This document shows, in pieces, positions 22,921-30,526 of a DNA stretch of 64,000 nt. The notes under the pieces were generated by a model. The model worked only from the letters and a program-made list of their open reading frames with translations, ran no database searches and was not told the DNA's origin. The stretch is from Paramagnetospirillum marisnigri. GTDB taxonomy: Bacteria; Pseudomonadota; Alphaproteobacteria; Rhodospirillales; Magnetospirillaceae. How positions within the stretch are numbered: the stretch's first letter is position 1; every line of letters starts with the position of its first letter. Location of the stretch: positions 124,001 to 188,000 of the forward strand of contig NZ_LWQT01000044.1 of the NCBI RefSeq assembly GCF_001650715.1. The letters are read 5' to 3'. The position numbers and the translations under genes are program-made.

Positions 22921-24320
22921 CTCCGCCCCCCCTTCCGATTGCCGAAGGCAGCCCTCTCCCCATCCCTTCCCCACCCAAGGCGGGGGAGGGGGCGATATCG
23001 CTGCGCGTCCGCCTGATCCTGGCGGCGGTGCTGTGGCTGGCGCTGGCGCTCGGCGTGGGCGGGGTGGTGCTGGGCCATGCCTTCCGCGACGCCGCCGACC
23101 ACGGCTTCAACGAGCGGCTCGGCGCCCATCTGCGCGCCCTGTCGGCGGTGGTGGAAGTAGCCGAGGGCGGCGCCGTCACCGTCGGCCGCCCGGTGGGCGA
23201 ACCCCGCTTCGAGCAGGCCTATTCCGGCTGGTACTGGCAGGTGTCGGACGGCACCAAGGTGCTGGCGCGTTCGCGCTCGCTGTGGGATTTCGCCTTGCCG
23301 GTGGTGACGGCCTCCCAGCCCGGCGCCGTCCATGTCCGGCGCGAATCCGGGCCGCGCGGCGAGGTGCTGGCCCTGGTGGAGCGCGATCTGGTGTTTCCCG
23401 GCGCGTCGACGCCGCTGCATCTGGCGGTGGCGGCCGAGCGCCGCGAGGTGGAGGCCGAAATCGCCCGCTTCGATCTGCTGCTGGCCCTGTCGGCGGGCGG
23501 CCTGGGCCTGGGGCTGGTGGCGGCGGTGGCGCTACAGATCGGCTTCGGGCTGCGGCCGTTGGGCCGCCTGGCCGCCGAGTTGAAGACCTTGCGGGCCACC
23601 GGCGGACGTCTGGATGGCCCGGTTCCGGCCGAGGTGGCGCCGCTGGTGGCCGCCGTCAACCAGGTGCTGGACCACGACGCCGCCCTGATCGCGCGGGCCA
23701 GGACCCATATGGGCAATCTGGCCCATGGGCTGAAGACGCCGTTGGCGGTGCTGGAGGCCGAACTGGCCGCCCCCAATCCCGATCGCGCCGTCATGGCGGC
23801 CCAGGCCGAGCGGCTGGCCCGGCTGGTGGACGTGCATCTGGGCCGCGCCCGCGCCGAGGCGGTGGCCTCGGCTCCGGCCATGGGCGAGGCGCTGGTGGCG
23901 CCGCTGGCGGCGGATATCGCCGCCGCCCTGGGCAAGATTCACGCCGGACGCGGGCTTGGCCTGGACCTGGATTGCGATCCCGCCGCCCGCCTGCCCGGCT
24001 CGGCCGACGACGTGGCGGAAATCCTCGGCAACCTGATGGATAATGCCTGCAAATGGTCGAAAGTCCGGGTGCGGGTCATTGCCGATGCCCACGGCGTGAC
24101 GGTGGAGGATGACGGCCCCGGCCTGTCCCCCGAGCAGGTGGTGGCGGCGACACGGCGCGGTATCCGCCTGGACGAGGCGGCGCCCGGTTCGGGCCTGGGC
24201 CTCGCCATCGTCGCCGATCTCGCCGATGCCCTTGGCCTCGACCTGGAGTTCGGCCGCTCCGATCTGGGCGGTCTCAAGGTGCGCGTCGGGCCATCCGCTG
24301 CTAGACTGCGGCCGGATTGA
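22917..24320 (+). CDS. PhoQ/QseC-like sensor histidine kinase
   Basis: 467 residues. An odd Pro-rich N terminus (about 1-27) precedes the first membrane segment (about 32-55). A periplasmic sensor region (about 57-185), a second membrane segment (about 192-215) and HAMP follow. HisKA has phospho-His in GNLAHGLKTPLAVLEAEL, a PhoQ-type sequence. HATPase has NLMDNACKW, DDGPGL and GSGLGLAIV. The GTG start overlaps the regulator stop (GTGA), and no other start codon occurs before the membrane segment. The Pro-rich N terminus is encoded by a C/G-rich intergenic-type repeat (about 22939-22993), which seems to have been captured into the reading frame. Confidence 0.9.
   Translation: MTPPPLPIAEGSPLPIPSPPKAGEGAISLRVRLILAAVLWLALALGVGGVVLGHAFRDAADHGFNERLGAHLRALSAVVEVAEGGAVTVGRPVGEPRFEQAYSGWYWQVSDGTKVLARSRSLWDFALPVVTASQPGAVHVRRESGPRGEVLALVERDLVFPGASTPLHLAVAAERREVEAEIARFDLLLALSAGGLGLGLVAAVALQIGFGLRPLGRLAAELKTLRATGGRLDGPVPAEVAPLVAAVNQVLDHDAALIARARTHMGNLAHGLKTPLAVLEAELAAPNPDRAVMAAQAERLARLVDVHLGRARAEAVASAPAMGEALVAPLAADIAAALGKIHAGRGLGLDLDCDPAARLPGSADDVAEILGNLMDNACKWSKVRVRVIADAHGVTVEDDGPGLSPEQVVAATRRGIRLDEAAPGSGLGLAIVADLADALGLDLEFGRSDLGGLKVRVGPSAARLRPD
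22939..22993. repeat. C/G-rich short repeat inside the kinase 5' coding region
   Basis: The stretch contains CCCTCTCCCCATCCC, then TCCCCACCCAAGGCGGGGGA and GGGGGCGAT. It resembles the intergenic C-rich/G-rich hairpins at 18141 and 30392. Here it is translated as the Pro-rich N terminus of the kinase. Confidence 0.5.
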
Positions 24321-24335
24321 GCATAAGGAGTCCCC

Positions 24336-24617
24336 ATGGCGCCTAGGACGGTGACGCTGATCCTTGACGCGGACTTGGCCCGGCGTTTCGACGCCTATGT
24401 CGCCGAGCGCGGCGGCGACGAGGCGGCGGCGCTGGAACATGCCCTGGTCGCCTTCCTCGATGCCGAGGACAAGGCCCGCGGCCTGGCCGAGGCGGTGGCG
24501 GCCGCCGCGCGCGAAGGCGACGAGTCCCCGGCCCCCGCCCGTTCCCACGATGATATTCGCCGCTGGCTGCTGAGTTGGGGCAGCGAGTCCGAGAAGAAGC
24601 AGGGCGGCACGTGCTGA
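24336..24617 (+). CDS. Putative ribbon-helix-helix antitoxin (ParD-like)
   Basis: 93 residues. The N terminus (RTVTLILDADLARRFDAYVAERGGDEAAALEHALVAFL, about 4-41) fits a CopG/ParD-type ribbon-helix-helix DNA-binding fold. The acidic C-terminal part would bind the toxin. ATAAGGAG is an excellent ribosome site 7 bases before the ATG. The stop overlaps the start of a ParE-like gene by 7 bases, the usual type II arrangement with antitoxin first. Such antitoxins neutralise the toxin and repress their own operon. Confidence 0.72.
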   Translation: MAPRTVTLILDADLARRFDAYVAERGGDEAAALEHALVAFLDAEDKARGLAEAVAAAAREGDESPAPARSHDDIRRWLLSWGSESEKKQGGTC

Positions 24618-24862
24618 CGCCGTGGTGGTCGGACGCAGCGCTGGACGATCTTTACCGCATCCGCGCCGGGTTGGATTCCGGGGCCGCCGCCCGGGTGGGC
24701 CGCATCATCGCCGAAGCCGTCGACGCCCTGGCCGAATTCCCCGAACGTGGCCGTCCGGGCACGGCACCGGGCACCCGCGAACTGCCGCTGCCGGGTCTGC
24801 CCTGGCGGCTGGTTCATCGGGTGATGGAAGACCGGATCAGGCTGCTACGACTTCTCGGCTGA
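24611..24862 (+). CDS. ParE/RelE-family toxin
   Basis: 83 residues from a GTG at 24611. ParE-like features are WWSDAALDDLYRIRAGLDSG at the N terminus, ALAEFPERGRPGTAPGTREL in the middle and a final basic-hydrophobic strand MEDRIRLLRLLG. The family poisons DNA gyrase (ParE) or cleaves mRNA (RelE); sequence alone does not decide, but the layout is nearer ParE. The C terminus stops right after the last strand, without the usual short HxR tail. Its 3' end overlaps a convergent small gene by 18 bp. Confidence 0.72.
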   Translation: MLTPWWSDAALDDLYRIRAGLDSGAAARVGRIIAEAVDALAEFPERGRPGTAPGTRELPLPGLPWRLVHRVMEDRIRLLRLLG

Positions 24863-25051
24863 GTCCTTGACCGCCGGAAGCTGCTTTTCGCTCGCATCCT
24901 TCCTGGCCTTGCGCAACGCGCGCGGCACAGCCATGCCCGCCGCCATGACCGGCGACAGATAGGGGCTGCGGCCTTCGGGCAGGCGCACGGGCTGCAGGCC
25001 CGCCTGATTCAGCGCGTCGATGATTTCCCGAAATTCTGCCGGTCCCAGCAT
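24845..25051 (-). CDS. Small hypothetical protein (68 aa)
   Basis: ATG at 25051 with a GAGGCCAAGG site immediately upstream. The sequence begins MLGPAEFREIIDALNQAGLQ and ends in a charged Lys/Glu-rich tail (ARKDASEKQLPAVKDSAEKS). It is probably soluble, with an N-terminal helix pair. It is convergent with and slightly overlapping the toxin gene. No family is recognised. The coding call rests on start context and amino-acid composition. Confidence 0.55.
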   Translation of the reverse strand: MLGPAEFREIIDALNQAGLQPVRLPEGRSPYLSPVMAAGMAVPRALRKARKDASEKQLPAVKDSAEKS

Positions 25052-25227
25052 CCTTGGCCTCGGTTCATTGAACTATGACGCCAGTCTGCACCATCAGGGG
25101 CAGGGGTGGCGAGTGGATTTTGTGCGGTGCAGCATTTTCATGAGGACATGGCTGCCATCCACTGATGACTCTACCACGAATCCGGGCTAACTTCCCGCTC
25201 TTCCCTTCAACAGAAAGCATGCGTGCC

Positions 25228-26814
25228 ATGTCCGATCTTTCCGATTTCGCCCGTTCCGCCACCGCCTGGCCGTTCCAGGAGGCTCGTTCCCTGTTGGACG
25301 ACCGGCTGAAGGGCGCGAAACCGGAAAAAGGCTATGTGCTGTTCGAGACCGGCTACGGCCCGTCGGGGCTGCCCCATATCGGCACCTTCGGCGAGGTGGC
25401 GCGCACCACCATGGTACGCCGCGCCTTCGCCTTGCTGGCGCCCGAGATACCCACCCGCCTGTTCGCCTTTTCCGACGACATGGACGGGCTGCGCAAGGTG
25501 CCCGACAACATCCCCAACCAGGAGATGGTGCGCCAACACCTGGGCAAGCCGCTGACCCGCATTCCCGATCCCTTCGGGACCCATGAGAGCTTCGGCCATC
25601 ACAACAATGCCCGCCTGCGCTCGTTCCTCGACGCCTTCGGCTTCGAATACGAGTTCCAGTCCGCCACCGACTGGTATCTGTCGGGCCGGTTCGACCAGGC
25701 CCTGCTGGGCGTGCTGCGCCACTATGACGAGGTCATCAACGTGGTGCTGCCCACATTGGGTGACGAGCGCCGCGCCACCTATTCGCCCTTCCTGCCGGTC
25801 TGCCCCGAGACCGGCGTGGTGCTGCAGGTGCCGGTGGTGGAGCGCAACCTGGACGCGGGCACCATCGTCTACAAGCGCGACGACGGCAAGCTGATCGAGA
25901 CCCCGGTCACCGGCGGCGCCTGCAAGCTGCAATGGAAGGCCGATTGGGGCATGCGCTGGGTGGCGCTGGGCGTCGACTACGAGATGAGCGGCAAGGACCT
26001 GATTCCCTCGGTGGAGCTGTCCACCCGCATCGCGAAAATCCTGGGTGGCCGCCCGCCCATGAACCTGACCTACGAGCTGTTCCTGGACGATCGGGGCCAG
26101 AAGATCTCCAAGTCCAAGGGCAATGGTTTGGCGGTGGAGGACTGGCTGAAATACGCGCCGCAGGAGAGCCTGGCCCTGTTCATGTACCAGAAGCCCAAGA
26201 CCGCCAAGCGGCTGTTCTTCGACGTGATTCCGCGCGCCGTCGACGACTATCTGACCTTCCTCGGCAAATTCCCCGCCGAGGACGCCGCCAAGCGGCTGGA
26301 CAATCCGGTGTGGCACATCCATGGCGGCAAGCCCCCGGCCGAGGACGCCCATCTGTCCTTCAACATCCTGACCAATCTGGTGGGCGTCTGCCGTTCGGAG
26401 GAGCCCGCGGTGATCTGGGGCTTCATCAAGCGCTACGCCCCCGAAGCCACGCCCGACAATGCCCCCATCCTCAACGGGCTGGTGGGCTATGCCCTGGCCT
26501 ATTACCGCGATTTCGTGAAGCCCAGCCTCAAATACCGCAAGGCGACGCCCGACGAGGCCGCCGCCTTCGCCGACCTCAAGGCCGGGCTGGAAAAGCTGGG
26601 TCCCGCCGCCTCGGCAGAGGATATCCAGAATCTGGTCTACGAGATCGGCAAGCGCGAGTGCTTCGCCGACCTCAAATCCTGGTTCAAGACCTGCTACGAG
26701 GTGCTGCTGGGCAATGACCAGGGGCCGCGCATGGGCAGCTTCATCAAGCTGTACGGCGTCGCCGAGACCGTCGCCCTGCTGGACAAGGCGGTCAAGGGCG
26801 AGGACATGGCGTAG
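25228..26814 (+). CDS. lysK: Lysyl-tRNA synthetase, class I
   Basis: 528 residues. This is the class I (archaeal-type) enzyme that charges tRNA-Lys, found in most Alphaproteobacteria in place of the class II LysS. The HIGH-type motif is GLPHIGTFGE (about residues 49-58) and the KMSKS-type motif is KISKSKGNGL (about 292-301). The C-terminal part is the helical anticodon-binding domain. The start at 25228 (MSDLSDFARS) matches the expected family beginning; an ATG at 25219 is possible and neither has a strong ribosome site. A stem-loop follows the stop. Confidence 0.95.
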   Translation: MSDLSDFARSATAWPFQEARSLLDDRLKGAKPEKGYVLFETGYGPSGLPHIGTFGEVARTTMVRRAFALLAPEIPTRLFAFSDDMDGLRKVPDNIPNQEMVRQHLGKPLTRIPDPFGTHESFGHHNNARLRSFLDAFGFEYEFQSATDWYLSGRFDQALLGVLRHYDEVINVVLPTLGDERRATYSPFLPVCPETGVVLQVPVVERNLDAGTIVYKRDDGKLIETPVTGGACKLQWKADWGMRWVALGVDYEMSGKDLIPSVELSTRIAKILGGRPPMNLTYELFLDDRGQKISKSKGNGLAVEDWLKYAPQESLALFMYQKPKTAKRLFFDVIPRAVDDYLTFLGKFPAEDAAKRLDNPVWHIHGGKPPAEDAHLSFNILTNLVGVCRSEEPAVIWGFIKRYAPEATPDNAPILNGLVGYALAYYRDFVKPSLKYRKATPDEAAAFADLKAGLEKLGPAASAEDIQNLVYEIGKRECFADLKSWFKTCYEVLLGNDQGPRMGSFIKLYGVAETVALLDKAVKGEDMA

Positions 26815-26820
26815 CGATTG

Positions 26821-26846
26821 CCGCCGGTTCGCTGACGAACCGGCGG
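26821..26846 (+). terminator. Stem-loop after lysK
   Basis: CCGCCGGTTCG / CGAACCGGCGG, a perfect 11-bp stem with a CTGA loop, seven bases past the lysK stop. It is followed by TTGCCTTG rather than a clean T-run, so it is a probable but not canonical terminator. Confidence 0.6.
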
Positions 26847-26916
26847 TTGCCTTGCGGCCCGCCTTGGGGCACTCTCACGGCTCCTTAGACATCCGCCAAG
26901 CAAGAGGTTCACACCC

Positions 26917-27417
26917 ATGGCCGCCATCACCCTCAAGGGCAATCCCATCAACACCAACGGCAATCTGCCCGCCGTCGGCGCCGCCGCTCCCGCTTTCTCG
27001 CTGACCGGCGTCGATCTGGCCGATGTCACCCTGGACGCGGTTGCCGGGCAGACCGTGGTGCTGAACATCTTCCCCAGCATCGACACCCCCACCTGTGCCG
27101 CCTCGGTACGCCGCTTCAACGCCGAGCTGGACAAGCTGGGCAGTGTCGCCGTGCTGTGCGTTTCCGCCGATCTGCCCTTCGCCCATAAGCGCTTCTGCGG
27201 CGCCGAGGGGCTGGAACGGGTCAAGTCCCTGTCCGACATGCGCGACAAGGGCTTCGGCGAGCGCTATGGCGTCAAGATCGTCGACGGCCCGCTGGCCGGT
27301 CTGCTGGCCCGCGCCGTGGTGGTGATCAAGGGCGGCAAGGTCGCTTATACCCAACTGGTGCCGGAAATCGCCGAAGAGCCCAATTACGAGGCCGCCATCG
27401 CCGTGGCCAAGCAGTAA
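26917..27417 (+). CDS. tpx: Thiol peroxidase
   Basis: 166 residues of the Tpx class of peroxiredoxins, which reduce hydrogen and alkyl peroxides using thioredoxin. The peroxidatic Cys60 is in SIDTPTCAASVR and the resolving Cys94 in FAHKRFCGAEG, the spacing typical of Tpx. An extra cysteine, Cys81, lies in VAVLCVSAD. It is a single gene with its own terminator 16 bases past the stop. Oxidative-stress regulation is likely for the family, but no OxyR site is recognised here. Confidence 0.95.
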   Translation: MAAITLKGNPINTNGNLPAVGAAAPAFSLTGVDLADVTLDAVAGQTVVLNIFPSIDTPTCAASVRRFNAELDKLGSVAVLCVSADLPFAHKRFCGAEGLERVKSLSDMRDKGFGERYGVKIVDGPLAGLLARAVVVIKGGKVAYTQLVPEIAEEPNYEAAIAVAKQ

Positions 27418-27433
27418 AGTCGGAAACGAGAAC

Positions 27434-27464
27434 GCCCCCTGGCCTTTGGGCCAGGGGGCTTTTT
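27434..27464 (+). terminator. Rho-independent terminator of tpx
   Basis: GCCCCCTGGCC (27434-27444), TTTG loop, GGCCAGGGGGC (27449-27459), then TTTTT. A perfect 11-bp stem plus T-run. Confidence 0.93.
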
Positions 27465-27474
27465 CATGCATTGG

Positions 27475-29019
27475 CTACAGCGCCACGGTGGCCGAGACCG
27501 CCGCCAGCCCTTCCAGGGTGGATTTGTTGCCCTGGATGGCGGTGCGCTGCATGTAGAAGCGCAATCCGCGCAGGCCGCCCAATTCCTCGCCGCCGCCCGC
27601 CCGGCCCGGCCCGCCATGGACGCAATGGGGCATCACCACGCCGTGGCCGGTCTGGCTGGCCGCCACGGTGGCGTCCACCACCAGCACCCGGCCATGGGCG
27701 GTGGCGATGGCGGGAACGAAGGTGGAGGTGAAGGCGCTGTCGCCGGAAAACACCGAGGCGGCGAGACTGCCGCCGCCTTTGCGGGCCAGGGCGATGGCCT
27801 GTTCCATGGAATCATAGGGCATCAGGGTGGCGACGGGGCCGAACACTTCCACCTCGTGCACCGCATGGGCCTCGGTGGGCAGGTCGCATAGCAGCAGGGT
27901 GGGGGGCAGGAAATTTCCCTTGGCCTCGCCGCCGCCCGCCACCACCCTTGCTTCGGCGGCCAGCCTGACCAGCCCGTCCAGGGCGGCCCGGGTCTGGCTG
28001 GCATTGACCAGCGGCCCCATGCGGATATCGGGATCGCGGGGGTCACCCTGCTTGATCTTGGCGAAGGCGGCGCCCATGGCCGCCGTCACCGCCTCGACCC
28101 GGTTGCGTGGCACCAGGATACGGCGGATGGCGGTGCATTTCTGGCCCGACTTGACGGTGAGTTCGCGTACCACCTCCTTGATGAAGGCGGTGAATTCCGG
28201 TGAGTCGGGGGTGACGTCGGGGCCCAGGGCGCAGAGGTTGAGGCTGTCGGCCTCCACCGCGAAACGGATGTTGGAGGTGGTCACGTTGGGGTGGGAGCGC
28301 AACATCAGGGCGGTGTCGGCCGAGCCGGTGAAGGCGACCACGTCGCCGGGCTTCAGGTGGTCCATCAGATCGCGGCCGCCGCCGCACAGCAGCGACAGGG
28401 CGCCCTCGGGCAGCACATTGGCCGCGATCACGTCCTTGACCATCTCATAGGCCAGCAGGGCGGTGGCGGTGGCGGGCTTGGCCAGGAAGGGCACCCCGGC
28501 GAGAAGGGAGACCGCCGCCTTCTCCCACAATCCCCAGGACGGGAAGTTGAAGGCGTTGATGTGGACGGCGGCGCCGTGCACCGTGGTCCACAGATGGATG
28601 GAGCGGAAATTCTCGTCCTTGGACAACTGGTCGGAGCCCGCTTCCACCAGGGTGTGGACCTCGCCCAGCTTGCGCCCCAGCGAGGCGTAGTATTTGAGGG
28701 TGCCGATGCCGCCATCCACGTCCAGCATGGCGTCCATGGCGGTATTGCCGGAATTGGCCAGGGCGATGGCGTTGTAGCGCTCGCGGTTCTCGGCCAGCAC
28801 GCCCGCCACGGCGTTGATCAGACCGGCCCGGGCGGCGAAGGTCAGCGCCCTGAGCGCCGGGCCGCCCTTGGCGCGGGCGAAATCCAGCGCCTCGGCCAGA
28901 TCGAGTCCGTCGCCCGAGGCGGTGGCCAATTCCTCGCCGGTGACCGGGTCGGTCAGTTGGGCGCCGGGGCCGCTTCCGTCCTGCCAACGCCCGGCGAGAT
29001 AGCTTTGCAGTCTGATCAT
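27475..29019 (-). CDS. boxD: BoxD-type 3,4-dehydroadipyl-CoA semialdehyde dehydrogenase
   Basis: 514-residue aldehyde dehydrogenase related to the N-terminal half of PaaZ but without the MaoC hydratase domain. This length matches BoxD, which oxidises 3,4-dehydroadipyl-CoA semialdehyde after aerobic benzoyl-CoA ring cleavage. The nucleophile is Cys295 in VKSGQKCTAIRRI, the general base Glu256 in FAVEADSLN, and Asn157 lies in INAFNFPSW. ATG overlaps the hydrolase stop by 4 bases, and DUF4863 lies just upstream in the same unit, a combination known from box clusters. A ring-opening phenylacetate aldehyde dehydrogenase is the main alternative, but no paa genes are nearby. Confidence 0.85.
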   Translation of the reverse strand: MIRLQSYLAGRWQDGSGPGAQLTDPVTGEELATASGDGLDLAEALDFARAKGGPALRALTFAARAGLINAVAGVLAENRERYNAIALANSGNTAMDAMLDVDGGIGTLKYYASLGRKLGEVHTLVEAGSDQLSKDENFRSIHLWTTVHGAAVHINAFNFPSWGLWEKAAVSLLAGVPFLAKPATATALLAYEMVKDVIAANVLPEGALSLLCGGGRDLMDHLKPGDVVAFTGSADTALMLRSHPNVTTSNIRFAVEADSLNLCALGPDVTPDSPEFTAFIKEVVRELTVKSGQKCTAIRRILVPRNRVEAVTAAMGAAFAKIKQGDPRDPDIRMGPLVNASQTRAALDGLVRLAAEARVVAGGGEAKGNFLPPTLLLCDLPTEAHAVHEVEVFGPVATLMPYDSMEQAIALARKGGGSLAASVFSGDSAFTSTFVPAIATAHGRVLVVDATVAASQTGHGVVMPHCVHGGPGRAGGGEELGGLRGLRFYMQRTAIQGNKSTLEGLAAVSATVAL

Positions 29020-29807
29020 GGGGTGAGTCCTTCAACGAAACGCGCGATGGCGGCCAGGGTGGTGTCGGGCTGGTCCTTGTGGGGGGAGTGGCGGCACTTG
29101 TCCAGCAGCACCACCTCCACCGAACCGCCGCATTTGGCCTGGATGGAGTCGTATTGCACGGCGGAGCCGTATTCGTCGTCCCTGCCCTGGATCACCATCA
29201 CCGGCACGCGGATGCCGGGCAGGAATTCCTCCAGGTTCCAGGCCATGAAGTCGGGGTCGAGCCAGGCGCCGTTCCAGCCCCAGAAGGCGCAATCCACGTT
29301 GTCGTGGTGCAGCCCGATCAGGCGGGCGCGCAGATCGCCGCTCTCATAGGCGGTCTTGGCGAGGCGGATGGAAGCGACGCAGACCTCTTCGTTCATCACA
29401 TGGGGCGCCATGGCCACCACGCCAAGGACGGTGGGGGCGGGGGTGCCGCCCGCATGGATCAGGCTGATGGAGGCGCCGTCGGAATGACCCACCAGCACCA
29501 CCGGCCCCAGGTCCAGGGTCTCCAGCAGCCGGGGCAGCACGTCGAGTCCCTCGTGATGCATATAGGTGAGCGGGCGCGGCAGCGGCACCGGCGAGGATTT
29601 GCCGTAACCCCGGCGGGAATAGACGAAGATCCCGCAGCCGGTGGCCTCGGCCAGCTTTTCCGGGAAGCCCTTCCAGATGGCGACGCAGCCCAGCCCTTCG
29701 TGCAACAGCACCAGACTCGGCCGCCCGGCGACGCGCGGATGCAGCCATTTGTATTCCAGCACCTGATCGCCGAGATCGATGGTGCCGTGGGTGTGCTCGC
29801 GCCACAT
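29016..29807 (-). CDS. Alpha/beta hydrolase of the box cluster
   Basis: 263 residues with the alpha/beta-hydrolase fold: oxyanion region LLHEGLGCVAIWKGFP, nucleophile Ser in VVLVGHSDGASIS (about 105-117), acid Asp in VIQGRDDEYG and probable catalytic His in DKCRHSPHKDQP. No signal peptide. It is sandwiched without gaps between the DUF4863 gene (0 bp) and boxD (4-bp overlap). This suggests a role in the same pathway, perhaps hydrolysing a CoA thioester or lactone by-product; the substrate is not deducible. Box-cluster association of such hydrolases is known. Confidence 0.85.
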   Translation of the reverse strand: MWREHTHGTIDLGDQVLEYKWLHPRVAGRPSLVLLHEGLGCVAIWKGFPEKLAEATGCGIFVYSRRGYGKSSPVPLPRPLTYMHHEGLDVLPRLLETLDLGPVVLVGHSDGASISLIHAGGTPAPTVLGVVAMAPHVMNEEVCVASIRLAKTAYESGDLRARLIGLHHDNVDCAFWGWNGAWLDPDFMAWNLEEFLPGIRVPVMVIQGRDDEYGSAVQYDSIQAKCGGSVEVVLLDKCRHSPHKDQPDTTLAAIARFVEGLTP

Positions 29808-30278
29808 TTATTTATTCCGGGTGAAGTCGATCTTGCCGCCAGGCAGCAGATAGAGCACCAGGGATTCCCCCTCGCTCACCGTGGGGCGGTGGGCGCTGTC
29901 GGGGCCATAGACCACCCAGCCCTTGGGCGAACCGTCAAATCTGGCGGTGGGCGTGATGGGCATCACCATGTCGATCTCGCCCTCGGGATGGCGGTGATGG
30001 GGTCCTGCCAGGTCCTTCATCAGCACCACATCGACGGAATAGCCCGCCAGATCTGGGGTGGCCTCGATGACGCGGCCGTAGCGGATGCCGCCATGTTCCT
30101 TGTCGCACATCCAGCCCTCGGCCACGCCCTGGTGGCAGGCGGCCTCGATGGCCTTGAAGGTCTCGCCCTCGGGGGGAAACTGGGCGGCGAGGAAGGCTTT
30201 CAGGTCGTCGTCGACGGCGCGGCCCGCGATGGAGGAGGTGATGGTGGACACCAGCGCCTGGAATTGGGTCTTGGACAC
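29808..30278 (-). CDS. DUF4863 family protein (box-cluster associated)
   Basis: 156 residues from a GTG at 30278 with a GGAGG site 7 bases upstream. The C-terminal half is cupin-like, with a metal-type His cluster in LAGPHHRHPEGEIDMV and strands ending VLYLLPGGKIDFTR. DUF4863 proteins occur with aerobic benzoyl-CoA (box) genes; their biochemical role is not established. It is the first gene of the unit with the hydrolase and boxD, and a BoxR-like operator lies 59 bp before the start. Confidence 0.8.
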   Translation of the reverse strand: MSKTQFQALVSTITSSIAGRAVDDDLKAFLAAQFPPEGETFKAIEAACHQGVAEGWMCDKEHGGIRYGRVIEATPDLAGYSVDVVLMKDLAGPHHRHPEGEIDMVMPITPTARFDGSPKGWVVYGPDSAHRPTVSEGESLVLYLLPGGKIDFTRNK

Positions 30279-30337
30279 GTCAAAGCCTCCGCCTGCTGAA
30301 CTTGCTGCACTATAGCACCTACATCGCCGCCTTAGAA

Positions 30338-30351
30338 GCATTATAATGCAT
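30338..30351. promoter_or_regulatory. BoxR/BzdR-type operator upstream of the DUF4863-boxD unit
   Basis: AGCA-TTATAA-TGCA (30337-30350) is a near-perfect copy of the TGCATTATAATGCA palindrome before the formate dehydrogenase operon; only the first base differs. The 12-bp core GCATTATAATGC is perfectly symmetric. BzdR/BoxR operators are known to be built of TGCA-N6-TGCA. It lies about 60 bp before the GTG of the DUF4863 gene. Confidence 0.65.
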
Positions 30352-30391
30352 AGAGACGGGCGTTGGGGTGAAGGAAACAGATCCGCTTTCC

Positions 30392-30429
30392 CCCTCTCCC
30401 GCCTGCGGGAGAGGGTCGGGGTGAGGGCT
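30392..30429 (+). repeat. Hairpin repeat, left copy of an inverted pair
   Basis: CCCTCTCCCGC-CT-GCGGGAGAGGG followed by TCGGGGTGAGGGC. It is an inverted copy of the element at 30469-30526; together they flank about 40 bp of unique DNA in the gap between fdhA and the DUF4863 promoter. Confidence 0.7.
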
Positions 30430-30468
30430 TGGTGGCTGCGAATACAAAGTCGGATGGCGCGCCGACGC

Positions 30469-30526
30469 GCGCGCCCTCACCCGTCTCGGCTTCGCCTCGT
30501 CACCCTCTCCCGCTCGCGGGAGAGGG
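30469..30526 (-). repeat. Hairpin repeat, right copy, extending into fdhA 3' end
   Basis: On the minus strand: CCCTCTCCCGC-GA-GCGGGAGAGGG, about 20 bases of insert, then GGGTGAGGGC. The same ends as the left copy at 30392-30429, in the opposite orientation. The last residues of fdhA (SRERERVTRRSRDG) are encoded by this repeat. Confidence 0.7.

Noticed and set aside
27475-29019. PaaZ of the phenylacetate pathway
   Set aside because: The C-terminal MaoC hydratase domain is missing, no paa genes are nearby, and DUF4863 and a BoxR-like regulator point to BoxD.
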